From assembly GCF_003344535.1 (NCBI RefSeq), contig NZ_QPKS01000001.1, forward strand, positions 232,557 to 296,556: DNA of 64,000 nt, written 5' to 3'. Position 1 is the stretch's first letter. The number at the start of each line of letters is the position of its first letter. The DNA comes from Exiguobacterium flavidum (GTDB lineage Bacteria > Bacillota > Bacilli > Exiguobacteriales > Exiguobacteriaceae). Positions 37,227 through 45,188 of the stretch are shown in pieces. Both the position numbers and the translations under genes were made by a program. The notes under the pieces were generated by a model that did not search any database, was not told the origin of the DNA, and saw nothing but the letters and a program-made list of their open reading frames with translations.

Positions 37227-38888
37227 TCACTCCGTTATGACCGTTCGTAGTATTTCTTCAGTCGTCGTCACGCCGCTCGCAACCTTCGCGAGTCCGTCGG
37301 CGAGCAACAGACGGTGTCCTTGCGACTTGACGTACGCCGTCACTTCGCCCTCGCTCGCCTGATTCATGATCATCCGGCGCAATGCCTCGTCGATGACGAT
37401 GACTTCCTGGATCGCGAGACGCCCGCGGTAACCTGTCATGTTACATGAGGAACAGCCGCTCCCCCGCATGACGAGTTCCGCCTCGATGCCTTCTTGCGCG
37501 AACAGTTCCGCCTCGCGCTTCGAGACGGGTTGCGGTTCCGAACAGTCGCGGCAGACTTTCCGGACGAGCCGCTGTGCGACGAGCCCGGTGACGGACGCCG
37601 CGACGAGGAACGGTTCGACCCCCATGTCGATCAGGCGGGTGATGGAGCTGACGGCCGAGTTCGTATGGAGCGTCGACAGGACGAGGTGCCCGGTCAGCGA
37701 GGCGCGGATGGCGATCTCAGCCGTCTCGATGTCACGGATCTCTCCGACCATGACGACGTTCGGATCCTGCCTGAGGATCGAGCGGAGTCCGCTCGCGAAC
37801 GTCAATCCGATCTTCGAGTTGACCTGGACCTGATTGATGCCGTCGACCTGGTACTCGACCGGATCTTCGACCGTGATGATATTGCGCGTCTCATCGTTCA
37901 GTTCGTTCAGCGAGGCGTAGAGCGTCGATGATTTCCCGGATCCGGTCGGTCCCGTGATCAGGATGATACCGTTCGGACGCTTCAGCATCTCACGGAAGTG
38001 ATGTTCGTTCTTCGCACTGAAGCCGATTTTCGACAGGCTGATGTTCGCGTTCGAGGCGTCAAGGATCCGGATGACGATTTTCTCTCCGTAGACGGTCGGC
38101 AGCGTAGAGACGCGGAAGTCGTAAGGGACCTCGTTGTGATAGTACTTGATCCGTCCGTCCTGCGGCAGCCGGGACTCGGTGATGTCGAGCTCGCTCATCA
38201 CCTTCAGGCGGGTCGTGATGACGTTTTGAATCTTCTTCGGGTATGTATTCTCGGTCCGCAACTCACCGTCGATTCGGATCCGGACGGTGAGCGATCCTTC
38301 CTGCGGATCGAGATGGATGTCGGAAGCACGCTGTGTGATCGCGCTGTCGAGGATTTGGTTGACGAGACGGATGATCGGTGCGTCCTCACGCGCGACGACC
38401 TCTCGTTCGCTCAGCTCCGCGAACTCCTCGGAATCCAGCAATTCAAGAAGTGATTTGTCGACGTCGTAGTACTTCATGATCGTCCGGCGAATCTCTTCCC
38501 GCGTCGACAGCCCGACCTCGATCATCAGACCGGTCTGCAGGCGAAGGTCGTCGATCGCAAGCAAGTCCATCGGATCCGCCATCGCGATCAGAAGCCGGTT
38601 GTCCTCCCGGCTGACCGGGACGAGCTGGTGCCGTTGTGCGATATCCTTTGAGACGAGCTTCGTCACGCTGACGTCGAGCGGATAGTTGTAGAGGGTGATG
38701 ATCGGAATCTTCAGTTGGTGATGCAGGGCCTCGATCAGTTGTTGTTCGGTCAGATGACCGAGCCGGAGCAGCGTATCTCCGAGCTTCTCCTGGTTCCGCT
38801 TCGCAGACAGCGCCTCGTCTACCTGCGCCGTCGTCACGAGCCCCTCTTCGATCAGCATCTCCCCTAGTCGTTTACGCTTAATCGCCAT
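37227..38888 (-). CDS. pilB: pilus extension ATPase PilB with MshEN-like N-terminus
   Basis: A 553-residue GspE/PilB ATPase. The N-terminus holds two repeats of the MshEN kind (KRLGEMLIEEGLVTTAQVDEAL and KLGDTLLRLGHLTEQQLIEAL), a fold that binds c-di-GMP in relatives. The motor core has Walker A GPTGSGKSSTLYASL (about residue 320), TVEDPVEYQ, VGEIRDIETAEIAI and TGHLVLSTLHTNSA. A Cys4 zinc module follows (CRDC and CSSC). First of pilB-pilT-pilC. Confidence 0.96.
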   Translation of the reverse strand: MAIKRKRLGEMLIEEGLVTTAQVDEALSAKRNQEKLGDTLLRLGHLTEQQLIEALHHQLKIPIITLYNYPLDVSVTKLVSKDIAQRHQLVPVSREDNRLLIAMADPMDLLAIDDLRLQTGLMIEVGLSTREEIRRTIMKYYDVDKSLLELLDSEEFAELSEREVVAREDAPIIRLVNQILDSAITQRASDIHLDPQEGSLTVRIRIDGELRTENTYPKKIQNVITTRLKVMSELDITESRLPQDGRIKYYHNEVPYDFRVSTLPTVYGEKIVIRILDASNANISLSKIGFSAKNEHHFREMLKRPNGIILITGPTGSGKSSTLYASLNELNDETRNIITVEDPVEYQVDGINQVQVNSKIGLTFASGLRSILRQDPNVVMVGEIRDIETAEIAIRASLTGHLVLSTLHTNSAVSSITRLIDMGVEPFLVAASVTGLVAQRLVRKVCRDCSEPQPVSKREAELFAQEGIEAELVMRGSGCSSCNMTGYRGRLAIQEVIVIDEALRRMIMNQASEGEVTAYVKSQGHRLLLADGLAKVASGVTTTEEILRTVITE

Positions 38889-38894
38889 TCAAAT

Positions 38895-39209
38895 TCATCC
38901 TTCCATGTGTCGTGCTTCGTCACGCTCGATTTCCGGTTCGATTTTCGCGGCTTCCTTTGCGTCGAGAATGCTCGTCCCAGCCGCAGCAAGTAGACCGAGC
39001 ACGATGATTCCGATCAGGTACAACAGGTGTTCGCTCCAGTCGTCCTTGACGACGAGATGCAGCAGGACGACGATCGCCCCGGCACTCGCGGAAAGGATGA
39101 TCTTCGCCTTCATCGATTCGACGAGCGGCAGTTGGATCGCGAACATCAGACCGCAGATGATGATCGTCATCCCTAAGATGACACCGAGTTCCATCGGCAG
39201 GTTCGTCAT
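38895..39209 (-). CDS. small three-TM membrane protein of unknown function
   Basis: 104 residues with hydrophobic segments at ~8-27, ~36-55 and ~62-80, and a charged cytosolic tail (DAKEAAKIEPEIERDEARHMEG). It lies 6 bases upstream of pilB and 13 after the VanW-like gene, so is part of the pilus operon. No family recognised. A regulator or stabiliser of the machinery is only a guess. Confidence 0.75.
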   Translation of the reverse strand: MTNLPMELGVILGMTIIICGLMFAIQLPLVESMKAKIILSASAGAIVVLLHLVVKDDWSEHLLYLIGIIVLGLLAAAGTSILDAKEAAKIEPEIERDEARHMEG

Positions 39210-39222
39210 GGTTTCATCCCCC

Positions 39223-40467
39223 TCATTCTTCCGTCAACGTCGGATCGGTCAACCCGTCGTCGACCGGCACCTCTTCATCTAACGCCTCATCGAGCAGCTC
39301 CTCGTCCGTCATCTCATCGAGCGGATCATCGCTTGATTCGCCGGCCGGTTCCTCGATCGGCTCTTCGATGATCGGTTCCGGTTCTGCCTGGCTGCTCTTC
39401 GTGATGATTTCAGGCGTCGGTGCGTAGAAGTCGAGAGCGACCAATTCACGTCGCTCGCCTTCTGCTGATTGCGTGACGCGGTAGAGCTCGATCGATTTCC
39501 CTTCGATACCGGACTGCGTCGGCGTCGTCGTCCCGGGGGACAAGAGCGCCGAGTAGCGCGTGATCGTCCGGTACGGGATTGATTTCTCTGCTTCGAGGAC
39601 GGCTTCGATCTTATCCGTCAAAGCTGGCCCCTTCAACTCGGCCGTCACGTCCGAACCGTTCGGTGTAAGGACGAGGCGGTATGGGCTCGCCGTCGTGTTA
39701 CGGACTGCGAAGTCGATCTTCTCGTCGACCCGGACGTCGTAGCCGAGCGTGATGCCGTCCGGAAGCACATCGTTTTGCATCCGTTCGACGATTTCGAACG
39801 GCGTTTTCGCGAACAGTTCATAGAGCTTGCTACCGATGAACGAAGCGCCCGCGAAGTCATTGCCGAACGATTTCATGTTGAAGACGGCTCCCGGCTTGAT
39901 CTCGATATCCGCCATCGCCTCGACCATCGTCTCCTCCCCGTCGGAGCGCGTCGAGAAGTTCACAGTCGCGATCGTCGTCTCCGTCGTCTCGACCTGCTCG
40001 CTCGGATCGAAAGTCGCCTCTGCGAGCACACTGCTCGAATCAGTCAGCCACCGTCTGAACGCAGTGCCTTGTTCTGGCGTATAGGCCGCTTGCGCGAGGT
40101 ACGTTTCGACTTTCGTCTCATCGAGGACGACGACGAGCTTGCCGCCCTTCTTCGCATCCGCCCGTTCGACTGACTGTTTGACGTCGAACGAGACGAGTTC
40201 GGTCGGAATCGGTGTCGTCTCCTCACCTTGGCCGGTCGTCAGCGGCGTTTGCTTCGACCAAGCCGTGATTTCTTCACCGAGTTCCTTCTCCGCCTCTTCG
40301 TGGGACAACCCTCCGACAGGCACCGTACCGATCCGTGCACTTTCAGCAAACTGTTCGCCTGTCGCCTTACCCGTGAAGGAGATGAGCGCGACCGACGGAA
40401 TGTAGATCATCGCGACCATCAGGATCAAAATCCCGATGTGCATGGCATAACGTTTAGGACTTGGCAT
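39223..40467 (-). CDS. membrane-anchored VanW-like protein in the pilus operon
   Basis: 414 residues. TM at ~9-31, then IGTVPVGGLSHEEAEKELGEE, as in peptidoglycan-binding-4/VanW proteins. A VanW-like segment spans about 192-282 (FNMKSFGND; GSKLYELFAKTPFEIVERM; ITLGYDVRVDEKIDFAVRNTTASPYRL), but the usual GGGICQ motif is missing. The last ~57 residues are very acidic (PIIEEPIEEP; DEELLDEALDEE). The protein should face the cell wall. First gene of the operon, divergent from the minor-pilin genes. Function unknown; a wall-spanning pilus part is inference. Confidence 0.75.
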   Translation of the reverse strand: MPSPKRYAMHIGILILMVAMIYIPSVALISFTGKATGEQFAESARIGTVPVGGLSHEEAEKELGEEITAWSKQTPLTTGQGEETTPIPTELVSFDVKQSVERADAKKGGKLVVVLDETKVETYLAQAAYTPEQGTAFRRWLTDSSSVLAEATFDPSEQVETTETTIATVNFSTRSDGEETMVEAMADIEIKPGAVFNMKSFGNDFAGASFIGSKLYELFAKTPFEIVERMQNDVLPDGITLGYDVRVDEKIDFAVRNTTASPYRLVLTPNGSDVTAELKGPALTDKIEAVLEAEKSIPYRTITRYSALLSPGTTTPTQSGIEGKSIELYRVTQSAEGERRELVALDFYAPTPEIITKSSQAEPEPIIEEPIEEPAGESSDDPLDEMTDEELLDEALDEEVPVDDGLTDPTLTEE

Positions 40468-40620
40468 GTTATGTATCCTCTCACAGTGAAATAAGTATTA
40501 TACAGCTTTCTATTATTTCCATTATAATGAATCATGATAGGAAACATAAGACCTATCCTTACAATATCTTTCTTATCAGAAATATCTGAGCTTTTATATT
40601 ACATAAGTCGAGGTGACATC
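40468..40620. promoter_or_regulatory. divergent promoter region of the pilus cluster with an inverted repeat
   Basis: A 153-base AT-rich gap between the two divergent pilus operons. Two TATAAT boxes occur: one on the minus strand near 40490, one on the plus strand near 40523. Between the transcription units an inverted repeat GATAGG-(10)-CCTATC lies at 40536-40557, placed to act as a shared operator. -35 elements are weak on both sides, suggesting an activator or alternative sigma factor. Confidence 0.5.
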
Positions 40621-41124
40621 ATGCAGTTTCAGGAAGAACGTGGCTTTTCTCTAGTCGAAGTGCTGGTCAGCGTCGTCATCTTATCGATCGTCTCAGTGTC
40701 CTTGATCAGCATCTTCTCGCAATCCCTCCGTTCGACCCGGGAGAGTTCGAATGAGACCGTGGCGGCGAACCTGGCCTTCCACGCGGCATCCTATCTCCAG
40801 CAGGAAGCGATCGATGATGCCTCGCCATTGAAATACGCGACGCTGCAGACCCTCGTCGATGACGGGGAAGTGTCCCCGCCGTGTGCTGCGGATGCGTCGA
40901 ACGCCTGTCAAAGCGTCTTCGAACCAGTCATCAACGGCAAGCCCTACTCCATCTCCATCCGTCTCACGGATTATACGAAAGACGGCGTGAAGGAGGCGCA
41001 CCTCATCCGCTCAAAAATCGTCGTCCGGGACCCGCAACAAAACTCGGCCGAACTCGTCGCCATCGAAGGAGTGATCAGCAGTGCAGCCCTTAACGAAGAA
41101 TTTCCGTTCACGCTTTCAGAATGA
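40621..41124 (+). CDS. minor prepilin (PilV/GspI-like)
   Basis: A 167-residue prepilin: an 8-residue leader ending EERG, then FSLVEVLVSVVILSIVSVSLISIFS with Glu5 present. Two cysteines (CAADASNAC) could form a small disulfide loop. The ATG follows GAGGTGA. The last 44 bases overlap the next gene. Likely part of the pilus-initiating tip complex, as minor pilins are elsewhere. PilV-like is based on order and size, not on clear homology. Confidence 0.85.
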   Translation: MQFQEERGFSLVEVLVSVVILSIVSVSLISIFSQSLRSTRESSNETVAANLAFHAASYLQQEAIDDASPLKYATLQTLVDDGEVSPPCAADASNACQSVFEPVINGKPYSISIRLTDYTKDGVKEAHLIRSKIVVRDPQQNSAELVAIEGVISSAALNEEFPFTLSE

Positions 41125-41665
41125 CGGTTTCACGCTCGTCGAAGTGCTGCTCAGCCTCGTCATTGCGGCTATCTTCAGCGGTGTCGTCATGACCGTCTTC
41201 CTGATGAGCACGAAATCGTTCCAGACGGCGGAGTCGATGACCGATGTCAGGACCGAGGCGGACACGCTCGTCACCTCCCTGTTGACGACGGTGACGTCGA
41301 GCGGCTTCGACTACGCCCAGGTCAGCGCGGACGGCGCGGAACTGAAGCTGTTCGACGCACGGCCGACGACGATCGACCCCGTCTCGGGACTGCTCGTCCG
41401 CTCCGGAGGCAACACCTCCCTGCTCGATCCGGTCCCGATCCTGACGATCAAGCTTGGTGAAGGCGGACTGACGCTCGACAGTGAATCATCCGAACTCGTC
41501 CTGATGCCGGATGCCGGCGCGAGCCGCTTCGAGATCAAGAGTCCGGAATCGGTCACGGTCGACGGTGAGACCTACCATTCCCATGGCGTCCTTCAGGTGA
41601 TGCTCGCCATCCAGTCGAAAAATGATGAGGAACGGATCACACTGAAGAGTGGGATCGGTTTCTGA
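41081..41665 (+). CDS. minor prepilin (PilW/GspJ-like)
   Basis: A 194-residue prepilin with a 16-residue leader ending FQNDG, then FTLVEVLLSLVIAAIFSGVVMTVFL (Glu5 present). It starts at GTG with GAAGGAG 9 bases ahead, inside the preceding gene. The globular domain is beta-rich (ELKLFDARPTTID, GGLTLDSESSELVLMP). Position second in the minor-pilin set and size suggest a PilW/GspJ role. Confidence 0.83.
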   Translation: MQPLTKNFRSRFQNDGFTLVEVLLSLVIAAIFSGVVMTVFLMSTKSFQTAESMTDVRTEADTLVTSLLTTVTSSGFDYAQVSADGAELKLFDARPTTIDPVSGLLVRSGGNTSLLDPVPILTIKLGEGGLTLDSESSELVLMPDAGASRFEIKSPESVTVDGETYHSHGVLQVMLAIQSKNDEERITLKSGIGF

Positions 41666-41678
41666 GGAGGACCATTGA

Positions 41679-43388
41679 ATGAAAAAGGAACAAGGTTATA
41701 CACTCGTCTTCGTCCTCGTCACCATCGCGGTCGTCTCGACGCTCGCCCTCACCGTCATCGGCATGAACCTGCAGACGAAGAAGGCGACCGAGATCCGGAA
41801 GACGGAGACGAATCTCAGCTACGAGGCACGCTCACTCTTGAACGAGGCGGTCGCCCATGTCGCGAACACGTTTCCGGCAAACGAGGCGATCGGCGCCGAT
41901 TCAGAGCAGTTCGAGACGAAGCTCGCCCAGCTGACAAGGACGGACGTGACGGACCCGGTCGATATCACCCGCAATGCTTTCAACAGCCAGCTCGTCCGCG
42001 ACGGTCAATCAATCGGACGGTACTGGTATGACATCATCGAGGGGGACTCCCCGTACGTCAAGATCCTCCAGGTGACGGCAGAAGTCGCCTCGACCGCCGC
42101 GAACCAGCCCGTTCAAGAACGGACATATACGCAGCGCCTGTCGCTGTCGACGTTGCCGAGCTTCCTCTACCACGTGCTCGGCTCTGAAGGTCAACTGACG
42201 ATCAACGGTGCTCCTGCGATCAAAGGCAACATATACTCGAACATGCCGGTCCGCGTTTCAGAGGCGCCGCTCTATACGTATAAGGGACAGACGAATCCGC
42301 AGGTCTGGTCAGAGAAGGCCGCGGTCGACGGGACGATCACGCTCGGCATCAAGGACGCGGCATCGCTTGAAAAGTCCGTCACGGTCTGTCCATCCGTCTG
42401 TCTGGAGGCGACGCCATCGTCCGCCTGGCGGATTCCGCTCGCACAGGAGAAGGTCTTCGCCGACCAGGAGAAGACGCGCTTCAATGCAGCACCGGAAACG
42501 TTCGCTTCGCTTGACTACCGGTACTCGCTTCTCGAGTATTTGAACCGGGAAGGGATAAATCTTGCGCCACAAAACGTCTCTGATCCGGACGGTACGCTCA
42601 ACCTCACGAAGCTCCGCACACAGCTTGCTGGCAGCGCCCAGCTCGCGAAACGGACCGTCGACAAGGTGACCGTCTTCGACAAGGACCTCGGTCTTCTGAG
42701 TGCGACCCAAGCCCGGATGATCATCAATGACAGCTTCTTCCCGATCAAAGCCGTCCTGATGGACACGGACATCTCGGAGTCCCCTCACCCGCTCGTCGTC
42801 GACGGCGACCTGTCGATCCAGTCGGTCCGTCCGGCTGACGATCCGCTGCTGATCATGCGTCCGTTGATCGTCCTCGGCAACTTGTCGATCAGCGGCAACG
42901 TCTCGTTCGACACGACGATCTTCACGCTCGGCCGGACGACGATCGATGACGCGAACATCAAGGCGATCACGACCGGTGGACGAAAAAACACCGTCGTCCT
43001 GCTCAGCAAGGAAGAGATCCTGATCAACCGGCTCGACCAGTTCACATCGACTCAACGCGATGATTCCCATGTCATCGAGGCGTTTCTTTACAGTGATTCC
43101 GCGAACCTGAATCGTGTCTACGCCGTCGGCTCGAACGTGACGATCGATGGCGGATTGTTCTCACGCGGGCCTCTGATGGTCAATGCCTTCCGCGGTGACT
43201 TCAGACAGTCTACGCCCCCAGCCGACCTGGCAAGTTTCCAGGCGGCGATGATCCAGTCGAATGAGATCGCACACTCCCGTCTCAAGATCAACTATGATGC
43301 GAGCGTCATCAAAAACCGGCAGCAGACATTGCCCGTGACGAACCGGGTTCATCTGTATGTCGAGGCGCCAAAACGCCAATTACGCTAA
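41679..43388 (+). CDS. large prepilin-like protein (PilX/GspK-like)
   Basis: 569 residues. A 6-residue leader MKKEQG is followed by YTLVFVLVTIAVVSTLALTVIGMN: a prepilin helix in which position 5 is Phe, not Glu. The long remainder is rich in short beta repeats toward the end (PLVVDGDLSIQSV, LIVLGNLSISGNVSFDT, VGSNVTIDGGLFSRGPLMV), suggesting a beta-helix. One Cys pair is seen (VCPSVC). Lack of Glu5 and large size are features of GspK/PilX-type tip pilins. RBS GAGGA lies 10 bases ahead. Last gene of the plus-strand set. Confidence 0.82.
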   Translation: MKKEQGYTLVFVLVTIAVVSTLALTVIGMNLQTKKATEIRKTETNLSYEARSLLNEAVAHVANTFPANEAIGADSEQFETKLAQLTRTDVTDPVDITRNAFNSQLVRDGQSIGRYWYDIIEGDSPYVKILQVTAEVASTAANQPVQERTYTQRLSLSTLPSFLYHVLGSEGQLTINGAPAIKGNIYSNMPVRVSEAPLYTYKGQTNPQVWSEKAAVDGTITLGIKDAASLEKSVTVCPSVCLEATPSSAWRIPLAQEKVFADQEKTRFNAAPETFASLDYRYSLLEYLNREGINLAPQNVSDPDGTLNLTKLRTQLAGSAQLAKRTVDKVTVFDKDLGLLSATQARMIINDSFFPIKAVLMDTDISESPHPLVVDGDLSIQSVRPADDPLLIMRPLIVLGNLSISGNVSFDTTIFTLGRTTIDDANIKAITTGGRKNTVVLLSKEEILINRLDQFTSTQRDDSHVIEAFLYSDSANLNRVYAVGSNVTIDGGLFSRGPLMVNAFRGDFRQSTPPADLASFQAAMIQSNEIAHSRLKINYDASVIKNRQQTLPVTNRVHLYVEAPKRQLR

Positions 43389-43391
43389 ACG

Positions 43392-43425
43392 AATGGCCTG
43401 CCGCTGCTGCGACAGGCCATTTTTT
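43392..43425. terminator. terminator shared by convergent genes
   Basis: A 9-bp stem AATGGCCTG/CAGGCCATT with a 12-base loop, followed by TTTTT on the plus strand. It overlaps the stop codon of the convergent secreted-protein gene. Confidence 0.85.
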
Positions 43426-45121
43426 AATAGAGATCGTTTGTCGGCAATTCGTTCGGAGCGTCGTGGACATAGACATTGAATTCTGCCTCGACCCGTCCTG
43501 CACTCGTCACCTTATCAACGGTCTTCGGGTTTCGTTCATCTGTTCGGTCGATCGTCTGGGCGACGAAACGCACCCGCGCCTTGCCTTTTTTAAGCGGGCT
43601 CACCTTGCCGTCCCTCAACTCGACGACTCCATTCCCGCTGACGAGTTCGAGACGATAACCTGAGTACCACGTCGGGGTCGCGCTTGTATCCGTCCCCTTC
43701 GTCCAAGTGTATAGAGGCGCCGCCCCTGTCGAACCGGACTGAACCCACATATCCGACACTTGCAACGTCACTGCGTCATCATAGATCGAGAACAACTTCG
43801 TGCCCGCGACATGGTTCTCGAATCCGCCGAAGCCGATTTTCACTTCGACATTTCCACTCGTCGCGCCTGCGGCTGTTACCGGGATACTTCGGGTAGTGAA
43901 GGTGCTGGCCGCACTCACTTTCGACGAGTCACTGCTCGTCGCAGTGTAGGTGAACATCTTGCTGAGCGTGATCTGTCCTCCGTTCCGGTCGACGACCTCA
44001 AACGGTATCGACAGCCGGTCTCCGACCGTCATCTGAACGGTTTTCGTTCCTTCATATGGAGCTGTGAACTTGATGATCGGCATCCGGACGCTAAACGGAT
44101 GGGAAGATGTAAGGACGACCGGTCTTTTGTTCAAATCAAGGATTTCCTGATAGGTCGTCGAGAGCCTGATCAGCTCCTGCTCTCCCGGTTTCAGCCCTTC
44201 GATATCGGCTTGGATCGTTGAGCTCGTCGTCCCGCCAGTCTTCGTGAGCGCGATCGTATCGACCCCACCAGTTCTCTTCGTGTAGCTGACGTTCGTGTCG
44301 ACTTTCCCGATCGCGCTGTCGAACGGTGTCAGTGAGTATTTGGCTGTTACTTTCTGATTCACATATACTTCATCGAAGCTCGTCACGACAGCCGGTTTCT
44401 CAAACAGTCTTAGATCCAGCGGAGAAGCGAATGAAGAATTGAATGCCGTGAACCCGGATTTCCCGCAATTTTTCTGCGTACCGTACTTGCAGTATCCCCA
44501 GGCATTCCCGTAAGGCGGACCGACTCTGCCGTCCGTCGAGATCGACGTCTTGAACTGTCCGTCCTCTGCTTGGAATCTCGTCGTTCGGGGTCCGGTGCGC
44601 GGCGTCTCAAGGACGATTCGCCATTTCAACGTCGAGCCGGATAACTTGTTCAATGATTCCCCGGTCGAATTCGAAACATATAAAGTAGGTGACCATGCCT
44701 TACTCTTCTTGTCCGTTCTGCTGAATTCGACGACGTGCGGAAAATGGATTTTCACGGATTCAGGATTTGCAGTCGTCACATTTTCCGTCTCGAGCGGATA
44801 ATCCACACCTTCGACTTTGATGCTGACGATCTTATAGTCCGCCGGAAGTTTCTCTTCATAGGACATTAAACCCATGGCGATTTTCGTCAAATCCCCATTC
44901 CCGCAGTTCCCGACGAGTTCCTTTTGACCGATTGCCGTCAATTGCGCCGTATAATCGATGGCCACCTGATCTCCGAGGAATGCTTTCTTCGTGGTCAGCT
45001 GGCGGTTCAATAGCGTGCTCCCGCTGTCGTGGCAATCGTTCTGGGCATTGGAATAGGTGAATCCTCCAATGAGGGCAAGCAACAATATGATAAGAGAAGC
45101 GAACAGCTTATAGCGTTTCAT
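43424..45121 (-). CDS. large secreted protein of unknown family
   Basis: 565 residues with a signal peptide (MKRYKLFASLIILLLALIGGFTYSNAQ, probable cut after NAQ or nearby) and no further TM or LPXTG anchor seen. The rest looks beta-rich. Five cysteines occur early (DCHDSGS, NCGNGD, YCKYGTQKNCG). A BIG2-like stretch ends it (LELVSGNGVVELRDGKVSPLKKGKARVRFVAQ). GAGGAG stands 8 bases before the ATG and a TACAAT box is about 30 bases upstream. It lies convergent to the minor pilins. I do not recognise the family; an adhesin or pilus-associated role is only suggested by position. Confidence 0.85.
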   Translation of the reverse strand: MKRYKLFASLIILLLALIGGFTYSNAQNDCHDSGSTLLNRQLTTKKAFLGDQVAIDYTAQLTAIGQKELVGNCGNGDLTKIAMGLMSYEEKLPADYKIVSIKVEGVDYPLETENVTTANPESVKIHFPHVVEFSRTDKKSKAWSPTLYVSNSTGESLNKLSGSTLKWRIVLETPRTGPRTTRFQAEDGQFKTSISTDGRVGPPYGNAWGYCKYGTQKNCGKSGFTAFNSSFASPLDLRLFEKPAVVTSFDEVYVNQKVTAKYSLTPFDSAIGKVDTNVSYTKRTGGVDTIALTKTGGTTSSTIQADIEGLKPGEQELIRLSTTYQEILDLNKRPVVLTSSHPFSVRMPIIKFTAPYEGTKTVQMTVGDRLSIPFEVVDRNGGQITLSKMFTYTATSSDSSKVSAASTFTTRSIPVTAAGATSGNVEVKIGFGGFENHVAGTKLFSIYDDAVTLQVSDMWVQSGSTGAAPLYTWTKGTDTSATPTWYSGYRLELVSGNGVVELRDGKVSPLKKGKARVRFVAQTIDRTDERNPKTVDKVTSAGRVEAEFNVYVHDAPNELPTNDLY

Positions 45122-45148
45122 CGTAAACACTCCTCGTCCGGATAGTAG

Positions 45149-45154
45149 ATTGTA
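45149..45154 (-). promoter_or_regulatory. -10 of the secreted-protein gene
   Basis: TACAAT on the minus strand in the short gap after folC, about 28 bases before the start codon. No terminator is visible after folC, so readthrough from folC is also possible. Confidence 0.4.
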
Positions 45155-45188
45155 CCTAAAGTGTAATACCTTCCCCTATCCCTTTCCC

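Noticed and set aside
41081-41124. Overlap of two minor-pilin genes as a frameshifted single gene
   Set aside because: Each has its own leader peptide, TM helix and ribosome-binding site, so these are two genes with a 44-base overlap.
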